Shown here piece by piece: positions 8,058 through 16,068 of a stretch of 64,000 nt of DNA. Made by a program: the position numbers and the translations under genes. Source of the stretch: Phenylobacterium glaciei (GTDB lineage Bacteria > Pseudomonadota > Alphaproteobacteria > Caulobacterales > Caulobacteraceae); assembly GCF_016772415.1 (NCBI RefSeq), contig NZ_JAGSGD010000001.1:3373501-3437500 (forward strand), written 5' to 3'. Within the stretch, counting starts at the first letter, position 1, and the number at the start of each line of letters is the position of its first letter. The notes beneath the pieces were generated by a model. The model saw nothing but the letters and a program-made list of their open reading frames with translations, was not told the origin of the DNA and did not search any database.

Positions 8058-8123
8058 TCAGATACGCGCGTCCATGGGGACGGCGGCGAGCGAGCGCTTG
8101 TTGCGGTCGAGGGGGACTTTCAC
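8058..8123 (-). CDS. Candidate 21-residue mini-ORF locked between hmgA and the next gene
   Basis: The codon right after the hmgA TAG is an in-frame GTG, followed by 20 more sense codons and a TGA that directly abuts the ATG of the next gene. Nearly all codons end in G or C (about 19 of 21), the same bias as the true genes here. The peptide begins MKVPLDRNKRSL. It may be a coupled micro-protein, a C-terminal extension reached by readthrough of the TAG, or a relic of a longer hmgA end. No homologue is known to me. Confidence 0.4.
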   Translation of the reverse strand: MKVPLDRNKRSLAAVPMDARI

Positions 8124-9254
8124 CTAGGCGGTCTTCCAGCTGTCGACATAAGCGGCATTCTCAACCGTCGCGGCGGCCTCGCCAACCTCCAACGGGTCGC
8201 GAGTGTCGATCATCACGGCATATTCATCGGTGGCCGGCTTGGGCTGGCTGAGCATGTTCTTCAGCGCCTTGGGGTGCGGACCGTGGGTGAAGCCGGACGG
8301 ATGGAAGGTCATCATGCCGGCGTCGATGCCGTCGCGGCTGAAGAAGTCGCCGGCGTGGTAGAACAGCACCTCATCGAAATCGTCGTTGTTGTGGAAGAAC
8401 GGGACCTTCAAGGCCCCCGGATCGGTTTCGAACGGCCGAGGCGCGAAGGTGCAGACCACGAAACGGTCGGAGACGAAGGTGGTGTGGACGCTGGGGGGCA
8501 GGTGGTAGCGGTGGCTGACCACCGGCCGCAGGTCCTTCACGTTCAGGCGTACCGGCGCCAGGTCGCCGTGCCAGCCCACCGCGTCGATGGGGTTGTAGGG
8601 ATAGGTGACCACCGAGACCTCGCCGCGCTTCTTGATCTCCACGCGGTATTCGCCGGGTTGCGCCTGGTGGGCGCGGAAGGCCTCGTCCATGGCGGGCGTG
8701 TCCAGCATGGCCGGATCGAACAGGGCGTGGCCGCCCAGCAGGCCCTTGTCGGGCAGAGAGAAGTGGGTGTTGGTGGCCTGGATCATCAGCACAGCCGTGG
8801 GCGCGCTGGGCGACAGCCGCCACATGGTCCCGCGCGGCAGGTAGAGATAGTCGCCGGCGGCATAGCCAATGCGGCCGTAGTCGCAGAACAGGTCGCCGGC
8901 CCCGTCATGGACGAACAGCAGCTGGTCGCCGTCGGCGTTGCGGGCCAGGGCCGGCATGGGTGCCGCCAGCTTCCAGAAGCGCATTTCCACGGCGGCGTTG
9001 TGCAGCACCACGGGCGCGCTCCACGGCGAGCCCGGCGCCTCGTTCAGGCGGGCGAGGTCGAAGGCGCGGGGCCGCAGCGGACCCTCGAAGTTGGTCCAGC
9101 CGGTGGGCGGGCGGGGGTGATGCAGGAAGGCGGCGGGGCCGAAGAAGCCCTCCTTGGAAATCTCCCGCTCATAGGTCCCCTCAGGCATGTCGGCATGGGC
9201 CTGACGGGAGTGTGTCCCCTGCGCGCCGCGAACCGGGATCCAGTTTCGAGCCAT
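8124..9254 (-). CDS. hmgA: Homogentisate 1,2-dioxygenase
   Basis: The 376-residue protein opens the aromatic ring of homogentisate to maleylacetoacetate using Fe(II). The cupin-type active-site region is visible near the C-terminus: FDEVLFYHAGDFFSRDG and TFHPSGFTHGPHP, which hold the metal His and Glu residues. It is about 60 residues shorter than the classic 430-440-residue enzyme, so it represents a shorter bacterial subtype. Its ATG overlaps the stop of the asparaginase-like gene by one base. It sits after hppD in the operon, giving the expected order of pathway steps. Confidence 0.9.
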   Translation of the reverse strand: MARNWIPVRGAQGTHSRQAHADMPEGTYEREISKEGFFGPAAFLHHPRPPTGWTNFEGPLRPRAFDLARLNEAPGSPWSAPVVLHNAAVEMRFWKLAAPMPALARNADGDQLLFVHDGAGDLFCDYGRIGYAAGDYLYLPRGTMWRLSPSAPTAVLMIQATNTHFSLPDKGLLGGHALFDPAMLDTPAMDEAFRAHQAQPGEYRVEIKKRGEVSVVTYPYNPIDAVGWHGDLAPVRLNVKDLRPVVSHRYHLPPSVHTTFVSDRFVVCTFAPRPFETDPGALKVPFFHNNDDFDEVLFYHAGDFFSRDGIDAGMMTFHPSGFTHGPHPKALKNMLSQPKPATDEYAVMIDTRDPLEVGEAAATVENAAYVDSWKTA

Positions 9255-10234
9255 CAGAATTCGTCCCTGTAGATACCCACGGTCATCGGGCGGCCCTCGG
9301 AGGCCTGGGCGCGGTACATGCCCGAGGTGTTGAAACTCCAGGCGATCTGGCCGTCGGGGGCCACGCAGATCACGCCACCATCGCCGCCCAGCGCCGTCAG
9401 CCGGTTCTGGATCACCTCGTCGGCGGCGGCCTGTAGGCTAAGCCCCTTCAGCTCCACCAGGGCGGAGATGTCGCGCGCCACGGTCAGGCGGATGAAGTAC
9501 TCGCCGGTCCCGGTGGCCGAGACCGCGCAGCCGGCGTTCGACGCGTAGGTCCCCGCCCCGATCAGCGGGCTATCCCCTACCCGGCCCCAGCGCTTGCCGG
9601 TGGTGCCGCCGGTGGAGGTGGCCGCCGCCACGTCGCCGTGGATATCCAGCGCCACGACGCCGACGGTGCCGTGCTTGCCCTCGTCGTGGGCCAGACCCTG
9701 AGCCGGGTCGGGCCGGTCAGCGCCGACCGGCTCGGGCGGGATCGGCAGGTTCTCGGCCTTCAGGAAGTTGATCAGACTGCGCCAGCGCCGGGCGGTGTGG
9801 AAGTGGAAGGGCTCCACCAGCTCCTCGCCCTGGTCGGCGGCGAAGTCGTCGGCGCCCTTGCCGATCAGCATGACGTGGGGCGAGCGCTCCATGACCGCGC
9901 GGGCCAGGCTGATAGGATGGCGCGCGTGGGTGACGCCGGCCACGGCGCCGGCGGCGAGGGTGCGGCCCTCCATGATCGCGGCGTCCAGCTCGTTGCGCCC
10001 CTCCGCGGTGAAGACCGCGCCCCGGCCGGCGTTGAACAGCGGATCGTCCTCCAGCAGGCGGACGGCGGCCTCGCAGGCGTCCAGCGCCAGGCCACCGGCC
10101 TTCAGCACCTGGGCGCCCGCCTCCGTCACCTTGGCCAGGGCGGCGCGGTAGGCCGCCTCCTGCTCAGGCTTGAGGTGGGCGCGTTCGATCACGCCCGCCC
10201 CGCCGTGCACGACAATGGCCCACTTGCGCGCCAA
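9254..10234 (-). CDS. Isoaspartyl peptidase / asparaginase-type Ntn hydrolase
   Basis: The 326-residue protein belongs to the plant-type asparaginase (IaaA) family, which self-cleaves to expose a catalytic threonine. The cleavage-site segment HGTVGVVALD (about 188) and the GNAGRG-like NAGRGAVFTAEG (about 70) are present, as is TSTGGTTGKRWGRVGDSPLIG. Such enzymes hydrolyse beta-aspartyl dipeptides or asparagine. The start is a TTG touching the hppD stop. Its place inside a tyrosine-degradation operon is odd, because no step of the known pathway needs it. Confidence 0.85.
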   Translation of the reverse strand: MARKWAIVVHGGAGVIERAHLKPEQEAAYRAALAKVTEAGAQVLKAGGLALDACEAAVRLLEDDPLFNAGRGAVFTAEGRNELDAAIMEGRTLAAGAVAGVTHARHPISLARAVMERSPHVMLIGKGADDFAADQGEELVEPFHFHTARRWRSLINFLKAENLPIPPEPVGADRPDPAQGLAHDEGKHGTVGVVALDIHGDVAAATSTGGTTGKRWGRVGDSPLIGAGTYASNAGCAVSATGTGEYFIRLTVARDISALVELKGLSLQAAADEVIQNRLTALGGDGGVICVAPDGQIAWSFNTSGMYRAQASEGRPMTVGIYRDEF

Positions 10235-11329
10235 TCAGCCCTCCTTGGCCGGCAGCACGCCCCGGCGGACCTGGTCCAGCTCGATGGACTCAAACAGCGC
10301 CTTGAAGTTGCCCTCGCCGAAGCCCTCGTTGCCCTTGCGCTGGATCAGCTCGAAGAAGATCGGCCCGATCATGTTCTCGGTGAAGATCTGCAGCAGCAGG
10401 CCCTGGCCCTCGGTAGGGGCGCCGTCCATCAGGATCTGGTCGGCGCGCAGGCGTTGCAGGTTTTCCTCGTGGCCCTTCACGCGGTCGGGAAGCTGCTCGT
10501 AATAGGTCTCCGGCACCGACTGGAAGCGGACCTCGCGGTCCCGCATGGTCTCGACGGCGTGGTAGATGTCCCCGGTCCCCAGCGCCACGTGCTGGATGCC
10601 CTCGCCGTGGTAGTCCTTGAGGAACTCCTCGATCTGCGAGTGGTCGTCCTGGCTCTCGTTCAGCGGGATGCGGATCTTGCCGCAGGGGCTGGTCATGGCC
10701 TTGGAGATCAGGCCGGTCTGGGCGCCCTCGATGTCGAAATAGCGGATTTCCCGGAAGTTGAAGATGGTCTCGTAGAAGTCGGCCCACTTGCCCATGTTGC
10801 CGCGGAACACGTTGTGGGTCAGGTGGTCGAGATAGGTCAGGCCGACGCCGTTCGCAGCCTCCGCCTCCGCCGCGCCCGGGATCGGGATGAAGTCGACGTC
10901 GTAGATCTCCTGGGCCCCGTAGCGGTCCACCAGATAGAGGTTCGAGCCGCCGATCCCCTCAATGGCCGGGATGTTCAGTTCCATCGGGCCGACCGGACCC
11001 TCAACCTGTTTGGCGCCGCGCTCCAGCGCCAGCTTCATCGCCTTGGCGGCGTCCTTGACCCGGAACGCCATGGCGTTGGCCGAGGGGCCGTGGATCTGCC
11101 GGAAGTCGGCCGGCTGTCCGGCCGGCTCCATGTTCAGCAGGAAGTTGATGTCGCCCTGGCGCATGCGGATGACGTTCTTGGAGCGGTGCTTGGAGACCGC
11201 CGTGAAGCCCATCTTCTCGAACAGGCCCTTCAGCAGGTCCGGCTCAGGGGCGGTGAATTCGACGAACTCGAACCCGTCGGTGCCCAGCGGGTTGTCGAAC
11301 AGGTCGCGGGAGGGGGCCTGGGCGTTCAT
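10235..11329 (-). CDS. hppD: 4-hydroxyphenylpyruvate dioxygenase
   Basis: The 364-residue protein converts 4-hydroxyphenylpyruvate to homogentisate with Fe(II) and O2. It contains two VOC-fold halves. The C-terminal half has the metal-binding LDHLTHNV, IQHVALGTGDIYHAV and FFELIQRKGNEGFGEGNFKAL segments. I chose the ATG at 11329, where the family N-terminus (LFDNPLGTDGFEFVEF) begins; the frame stays open upstream across another gene, but that part is antisense. It is the first gene of the operon that ends in marR. Confidence 0.93.
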   Translation of the reverse strand: MNAQAPSRDLFDNPLGTDGFEFVEFTAPEPDLLKGLFEKMGFTAVSKHRSKNVIRMRQGDINFLLNMEPAGQPADFRQIHGPSANAMAFRVKDAAKAMKLALERGAKQVEGPVGPMELNIPAIEGIGGSNLYLVDRYGAQEIYDVDFIPIPGAAEAEAANGVGLTYLDHLTHNVFRGNMGKWADFYETIFNFREIRYFDIEGAQTGLISKAMTSPCGKIRIPLNESQDDHSQIEEFLKDYHGEGIQHVALGTGDIYHAVETMRDREVRFQSVPETYYEQLPDRVKGHEENLQRLRADQILMDGAPTEGQGLLLQIFTENMIGPIFFELIQRKGNEGFGEGNFKALFESIELDQVRRGVLPAKEG

Positions 11330-11354
11330 GTGCGTGCTCTTTCGAGGAGAGATA

Positions 11355-11368
11355 GTATCATATGAAAC
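11355..11368. promoter_or_regulatory. Candidate MarR operator upstream of hppD
   Basis: GTATCATATGAAAC is a 12-of-14 symmetric palindrome around a TCATATGA core, 26 bases before the hppD start on the reverse strand. It lies in the short gap shared with a divergent gene. Length and symmetry suit a MarR dimer site, and the operon encodes its own MarR protein. Confidence 0.5.
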
Positions 11369-11446
11369 CAACTGCCTGATCCGAGCCGGCGAGACAAGTC
11401 TTGCCGCGCCTGCTAGCAAACGTGTGAACAGCCTCCTCGGATCACA

Positions 11447-12025
11447 ATGCTTCGCAAACTCTACGACTGGGTCATGGGCCTGGCCGGGTCTCGCCACGCG
11501 CCCCTGATGCTGTGCGGGGTGTCCTTCGCCGAGAGCTCGTTCTTTCCGATCCCGCCCGACGTCATGCTTGCGCCGATGGTGCTGGCCCGTCCAGAGCGGG
11601 CCTATGTCTATGCCGGCCTCTGCACGATCTCCTCGGTGCTGGGGGGCTGCCTCGGCTATTTCATCGGCTACCACCTCGGCGACCTGGGCCACTGGCTGCT
11701 GGCGCTGATGGGCCATGCCGACGGCGAGGAGGCCTTCCGCGCCTGGTTCGCCAACTGGGGTCTGTGGGTGATCCTGATCAAGGGCCTGACGCCCATCCCC
11801 TACAAGCTGGTGACCATCGCCGCGGGCCTGGCGCAATTCTCCTTCGTGACCTTCCTCTGGGCCTCGGTGGTGACGCGCGGCGCGCGCTTCTTCCTCACCG
11901 CCACCCTGCTGAAATATTTCGGCCCGGCGGTGCGCGAGGAGTTCGAGAAGCGGCTGACCCTCTACACAGTCATTGGCCTGACGATCCTGGTGTCGGGGCT
12001 CGTCGCGCTGAAAGTCTTGGGCTAA
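11447..12025 (+). CDS. YqaA/DedA-type SNARE-associated membrane protein
   Basis: The 192-residue protein has about five membrane segments and the DedA-superfamily layout. It includes the re-entrant FFPIPPDVMLAPMV motif (about 30), the GGCLGYFIGYHLG segment (about 70) and KGLTPIPYKLVTIAAG (about 110). These proteins have been linked to lipid carrier flipping and membrane homeostasis. It is divergent from hppD, with which it shares a gap of about 117 bases. The specific substrate is unknown. Confidence 0.85.
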   Translation: MLRKLYDWVMGLAGSRHAPLMLCGVSFAESSFFPIPPDVMLAPMVLARPERAYVYAGLCTISSVLGGCLGYFIGYHLGDLGHWLLALMGHADGEEAFRAWFANWGLWVILIKGLTPIPYKLVTIAAGLAQFSFVTFLWASVVTRGARFFLTATLLKYFGPAVREEFEKRLTLYTVIGLTILVSGLVALKVLG

Positions 12026-12053
12026 GCCCCGTTTTGCGCTCATATCGCGCGCC

Positions 12054-12569
12054 ATGATGTCCTTGATCCGCGCCGTTCTCGACCGCTGGGCCTTCTGGGC
12101 CCTGGGATCCTCCGCCCTGATGCTGGCGGCCGCCCACGCCTTCGAGACCTTCGGCGGTTACGCCCCCTGCACGCTCTGCCTGCGGGCCCGCGAGGTCTAT
12201 TGGGTCGCCGGCGCGGTCGCCCTGGCCGCCATCCTGGTCCGCAAGCTGCCCCGCGCCGCGCGCTGGCGCTGGACCTTCGACGCGGCCCTGGCCCTGATCT
12301 TCGCCGTCGGCGTCGGCGTCGCGGTCTATCACTCCGGCGCGGAGTGGAAGTGGTGGCCCGGCCCCACCACCTGCTCGTCCACCGGGGCCTCGGTCAGCAC
12401 CCAGGCCATGGCCGACCTGCTGGGGGGGGCCAAGATCCGGCCGCCTGCCTGTGACGAGGCAGCCTGGCGATTCCTCGGCCTCTCCATGGCGGGCTGGAAC
12501 GCCCTGATCTCCCTGAAGCTGACGGCCTACAGCGCCTTGGCAGCCATTCATGATCGGCGCCGGCCATGA
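12054..12569 (+). CDS. dsbB: Disulfide bond formation protein B
   Basis: The 171-residue protein has four membrane segments. The first periplasmic loop carries CTLC (about 40), the redox pair that reoxidises with quinone, and the second loop has a Cys pair (TTCSST and PPACDE) that reoxidises DsbA. It starts the run dsbB-coq7-GNAT-MFS, all linked by 4-base overlaps. An ubiquinone biosynthesis gene directly behind a quinone-reducing enzyme is a sensible pairing. The start could be either of two adjacent ATGs. Confidence 0.85.
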   Translation: MMSLIRAVLDRWAFWALGSSALMLAAAHAFETFGGYAPCTLCLRAREVYWVAGAVALAAILVRKLPRAARWRWTFDAALALIFAVGVGVAVYHSGAEWKWWPGPTTCSSTGASVSTQAMADLLGGAKIRPPACDEAAWRFLGLSMAGWNALISLKLTAYSALAAIHDRRRP

Positions 12570-13129
12570 GCGACAAGCCCATTCCCCCGCGCCCCGGACA
12601 GGGCGCTGTCGCCGCCCGCCTCGCCGAGATCCTGCGGGTCGACCACGCTGGCGAAATGGCGGCGGTGCAGATCTATCGCGGCCAGCGCGCCGTGCTCGGC
12701 GGCTCCAAGGGCCACGAGCGCATCAGTGGCCAGCTGGCGGAGATGGAGGGGCACGAGGCCGTCCACCTGGCGCGCTTCGACGCCCTGCTCACCGACCACG
12801 GAGTGCGCCCCACGGCCATGACCCCGGTCTGGCGGCTGGCGGCCTTCGCGCTCGGCGCCGGCACCGCCCTGCTCGGCGAGAAGGCGGCCCACGCCTGCAC
12901 CGAGGCGGTGGAAGACGTGATCGAGCAGCACTATGCCGGCCAGGTCGCCGAACTGAAGGGCCGCGAACCGGCGCTTGCCGCCGAGCTCTCCAAGTTCCGC
13001 GACGAAGAGCTCGCCCACCGCGATCACGCCGTGGCGGAAGGCGCCCGCGAGGCGCCCGGCTATCCGATCCTGGCCGCCGTGATCCGCGCCGGCTGCAAGG
13101 CCGCCATCAAGATCAGCGAAAAGCTATGA
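12566..13129 (+). CDS. coq7: Coq7-type demethoxyubiquinone hydroxylase
   Basis: The 187-residue di-iron protein hydroxylates the ubiquinone precursor ring at the membrane. The carboxylate/histidine ligands are visible as EILRVDHAGE (about 22), EMEGHEAVH (about 60), EAVEDVIEQHY (about 115) and DEELAHRDHA (about 150). The length matches bacterial Coq7. It overlaps dsbB and the downstream GNAT gene by 4 bases each, so these genes form one transcript. Confidence 0.92.
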   Translation: MSDKPIPPRPGQGAVAARLAEILRVDHAGEMAAVQIYRGQRAVLGGSKGHERISGQLAEMEGHEAVHLARFDALLTDHGVRPTAMTPVWRLAAFALGAGTALLGEKAAHACTEAVEDVIEQHYAGQVAELKGREPALAAELSKFRDEELAHRDHAVAEGAREAPGYPILAAVIRAGCKAAIKISEKL

Positions 13130-13770
13130 CCGACGCGCAGATCGAAGCCCTGCGGCGCGGCGCCGAGGTCCCCGTCACCGCGGGCCTCGCCGACCTCAAC
13201 GCCGTCGCCGACGATCTGAGCGCCGCCTTCCGCACCGATCCTCAGTTCTGCTGGTTCCTGCGCGACGACGCCGGGCGCGAGGCCGCGCGCCTGCGGTTCA
13301 TGAAGATGCTGCTGAAGGAGATCGCCCTGCCCACCGGCGAGGTGACCCGGCCCGCCGGCGGCGGCGCGGTCTCCATCTGGATTCCGTCGCAGGCGCTGGC
13401 CCCCAACAGCCTGTTGCAGGAGCTGCGGGTCTTTCCCACCATCCTGGGCGCCACCGGCCTTGGCCGCATCGGGCGGCTGGCGGCCATGCGCAAGGTGATG
13501 GACGAGCTCCACCCCATGGCGCGGCCCCACGCCTATCTGTGGTTCCTGGGTGTGCGCCCCGAAGCCCAAGGCCTGGGCGTCGGCTCGCGGATGCTGAAGG
13601 CCGGCCTGGCCAAGGTCGACGCCGCGGGCCTGCCCGCCTACCTGGAATCCTCCAACGAGGCCAACGTCCCCCTCTATCGCCGCTGCGGCTTCGAGGTGAT
13701 GACCGAGTTCCGCGCCCGCCCCGACGCCCCGCCCGCCTGGGCCATGTGGCGCGAACCGCAGGCGGTGTGA
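13126..13770 (+). CDS. GNAT family N-acetyltransferase
   Basis: This 214-residue acetyltransferase has the acetyl-CoA site LWFLGVRPEAQGLGVGSRML (about 140) and the C-terminal YLESSNEANVPLYRRCGFEV. The acceptor is unknown. I chose the ATG overlapping the coq7 stop (ATGA); the open frame continues upstream but only as a shadow of coq7. The gene stop in turn overlaps the GTG start of the MFS gene. Confidence 0.85.
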   Translation: MTDAQIEALRRGAEVPVTAGLADLNAVADDLSAAFRTDPQFCWFLRDDAGREAARLRFMKMLLKEIALPTGEVTRPAGGGAVSIWIPSQALAPNSLLQELRVFPTILGATGLGRIGRLAAMRKVMDELHPMARPHAYLWFLGVRPEAQGLGVGSRMLKAGLAKVDAAGLPAYLESSNEANVPLYRRCGFEVMTEFRARPDAPPAWAMWREPQAV

Positions 13771-14960
13771 CCGGTTCGGCCCGCACCCTGCTGCTGACCC
13801 GGGGCCTCCGCGCCTTCGGGGACGGTTTCGTCGCCCTGCTGCTGCCGGTCTATCTGATCGCCCTCGGCTTCTCGCCGCTTCAGGTGGGGATGCTCACCAC
13901 CGCGACCCTGCTGGGTTCGGCGGCCCTGACCCTCGTGGTCGGCGCCGTGGCGCACCGGGTCAGCACGCGCCGCCTACTGATCGCGGTCTCGGCCCTGATG
14001 TGCCTGACCGGCCTGGCCTTCGCAGGCCTAGGCGGCTTCTGGCCCCTGGTGATCGTGGGCTGTATCGGCACCCTCAATCCCTCCGGCGGCGACGTCAGCC
14101 CGTTCCTGCCGCTGGAACAGTCGATGCTGGCCCACAGCGCCCCGGACGCCGAGCGCACCAGCCTGTTCGCCCGCTACAGCCTGACCGGCTCCCTGATGGT
14201 GGCGGGCGGCGCGCTGGCCGTGGGCCTGGCCGAGCAGCTGGGCCGCCACTTCGCCTGGACCCATCTCGACATCGCGCGCGGCATGTTCGGCCTCTATGCC
14301 ATCCTGGGCCTGGTGGTGATGGGGCTCTATCGCGGCCTGCCGGCTGTGGAGAGCGACGCCGAAAAGGCGCGGCAGCCGCTGGGCCCCTCCCGCAACCGGG
14401 TCTTCCTGCTGGCCGGCCTGTTCAGCATCGACAGCTTCGGCGGCGGGTTCCTGGTGCAGTCGCTGCTGGCCCTCTACCTCTTCCAGCACTACGGCCTGTC
14501 CCTGACCACGGCCTCGGCCCTGTTCTTCTGGATGGGGGTGCTGACCGCCTTCTCGCAGCTGGCGTCGGGGCGGCTGGCCCGGAGGATCGGCCTGGTGAAC
14601 ACCATGGTCTTCACCCACATCCCGGCCAATATCTGTCTGATGCTGGTGGCCTTCGCCCCCAGCCTGCCCGTCGCCATCGGCCTGCTGCTGGTGCGCTCCA
14701 CCCTCTCGGCCATGGATGTGCCGGCGCGCTCGTCCTACGTCATGGCCATCGTCACCCCGCCCGAGCGCGCGGCGGCCGCCAGCCTGACCAATGTGCCCCG
14801 CAGCCTGGCCTCGGCGCTCAGCCCCTCGATCGCCGGCCTGTTGCTGACGCTCAGCCCCTTCGCCTGGCCTCTGCTGATCGGCGGCGGCCTGAAGATCGGC
14901 TACGACCTGCTGCTGCTGCTGATGTTCCGGACGGTGAAGCCGCCAGAGGAGATGGACTAG
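13767..14960 (+). CDS. MFS transporter
   Basis: The 397-residue protein has about twelve hydrophobic segments and a typical MFS loop (GAVAHRVSTRRLL, about 60-72; the paired loop is SGRLARRIGLV, about 265). The start is the GTG overlapping the upstream stop. It could export a small molecule, but no substrate clue exists beyond the linked acetyltransferase. The stop overlaps, by 3 bases, the stop of the converging DUF4345 gene. Confidence 0.85.
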   Translation: MTGSARTLLLTRGLRAFGDGFVALLLPVYLIALGFSPLQVGMLTTATLLGSAALTLVVGAVAHRVSTRRLLIAVSALMCLTGLAFAGLGGFWPLVIVGCIGTLNPSGGDVSPFLPLEQSMLAHSAPDAERTSLFARYSLTGSLMVAGGALAVGLAEQLGRHFAWTHLDIARGMFGLYAILGLVVMGLYRGLPAVESDAEKARQPLGPSRNRVFLLAGLFSIDSFGGGFLVQSLLALYLFQHYGLSLTTASALFFWMGVLTAFSQLASGRLARRIGLVNTMVFTHIPANICLMLVAFAPSLPVAIGLLLVRSTLSAMDVPARSSYVMAIVTPPERAAAASLTNVPRSLASALSPSIAGLLLTLSPFAWPLLIGGGLKIGYDLLLLLMFRTVKPPEEMD

Positions 14961-15337
14961 CGCGTCCCGAGCGTCCGGCGTCCGATGGCCAGCAGCACGG
15001 CCAGCGTCGCCTCCACCGCCATGGGCATCACCATGTCGGGCGCCAGGCCTTCCATGCCAGCGGTGATCAGCCGCCCCACCAGGGCCAAGCTCACCAGCAC
15101 CAGCGGCACGGTCACCAGCCTGCGGTCATTGCGGATGGCGGCGGCCAGGGCGAAGGCCCCCATGCCGCCGAAAAAGCCGGCGACATCGGCCCTCAGGGTC
15201 GCCAGACCCAGGCCGCCGATGGGCGACAGGCCGAGCGTCGCCGCGGGGATCGCCGGGTCGGTCCAGAGCCGCAAGAGCCCGATCAGGGCGAGCACGCCCA
15301 GGGCGCCGACGAGCAGGCGGGGCAGGAGACGGAGCAT
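14957..15337 (-). CDS. DUF4345-type small membrane protein
   Basis: This 126-residue protein has four membrane helices, beginning MLRLLPRLLVGALGVLALIG. It contains the family-like ADVAGFFGGMGAFALAAAIRNDRRL segment, given here in parts: ADVAGFFGGMG then AAIRNDRRL (about 60-80). Function is unknown. I chose Met at 15337, just before the first helix; a longer form starting at 15379 is possible. It is divergent from the DsbA-like gene. Confidence 0.75.
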   Translation of the reverse strand: MLRLLPRLLVGALGVLALIGLLRLWTDPAIPAATLGLSPIGGLGLATLRADVAGFFGGMGAFALAAAIRNDRRLVTVPLVLVSLALVGRLITAGMEGLAPDMVMPMAVEATLAVLLAIGRRTLGTR

Positions 15338-15417
15338 CGGACGATCCAGACAGCTTGATTGTGGCGCGATACATGCCACTATTTCCCGCAGAAGCGAAAC
15401 CCGCAGGCGGCAAGACC

Positions 15418-16068
15418 ATGACCCTCACCTACGACCTCTACTGGTCCTTCCGCTCCCCCTACTCCTACATGATCATGCACCGGCTGAGGTTGCTGGAGCG
15501 GGACTACGACGTCAGGTGCAATGTGCGGCCGGTCTATCCGCTGGCGGTGCGCACGCCGGAGTTCTTCGACACCCGCGACCCACTGTGGTTCAGCTACTTC
15601 ATGGCCGATATCCACCGCGAGGCGCAGTTCCTGGGCCTGCCCTTCCGCTGGCCCCGGCCCGACCCGGTCTACATGGACATGGCCACCCGGACCTATCCCA
15701 AGGAACAGCCCCACATCCACCGCCTGACCCAGATGGGGGCGCTCGCCGCCGAGCAGGGCAAGGGGCTGGAATTCCTCGACGAGGTCAGCAAGACCATCTG
15801 GAGCGGCACGGTGGACAACTGGCATGAGGGCGACCACATCGCCCAGGCGACGGCCCGCGCCGGCCTGGACCCGGCCACCTTCGCCGCCACCGTGGACGGC
15901 GAGTCTAGCCGCCTCAATGCGGTGATCGAAGCCTCCCAGGTCGCCCAGCGCGCAGCGGGCCACTACGGCGTGCCGATGATCGCCTTCAACAACGAGCCCT
16001 TCTTCGGCCAGGACCGCTTTGACCAGTTCAAGTGGCGGCTGGAGCAGCAGGGCCTGGCGAGGCGCTAA
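15418..16068 (+). CDS. DsbA-like / 2-hydroxychromene-2-carboxylate isomerase family protein
   Basis: The 216-residue protein has the thioredoxin-like fold of this family, with the N-terminal DLYWSFRSPYSYM, where SxxS replaces the CxxC pair, and a conserved GVPMIAFNNEPFFGQDRFDQF near the C-terminus (positions about 187-207; quoted in parts: GVPMIAF, FFGQDRFDQF). Members are glutathione-dependent isomerases or related transferases in aromatic breakdown. The serine-for-cysteine change excludes disulfide exchange. The start lies after a shorter leader; an earlier in-frame ATG exists at 15373 and is less likely. Confidence 0.8.
   Translation: MTLTYDLYWSFRSPYSYMIMHRLRLLERDYDVRCNVRPVYPLAVRTPEFFDTRDPLWFSYFMADIHREAQFLGLPFRWPRPDPVYMDMATRTYPKEQPHIHRLTQMGALAAEQGKGLEFLDEVSKTIWSGTVDNWHEGDHIAQATARAGLDPATFAATVDGESSRLNAVIEASQVAQRAAGHYGVPMIAFNNEPFFGQDRFDQFKWRLEQQGLARR

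Noticed and set aside
9638..11365. Long forward-strand open frame of 575 codons
   Set aside because: It lies antisense to hppD and the asparaginase-like gene, which have clear motifs.
11330..12055. N-terminal extension of hppD in an open frame
   Set aside because: It is antisense to the YqaA-type gene and HppD homology begins at the ATG at 11329.
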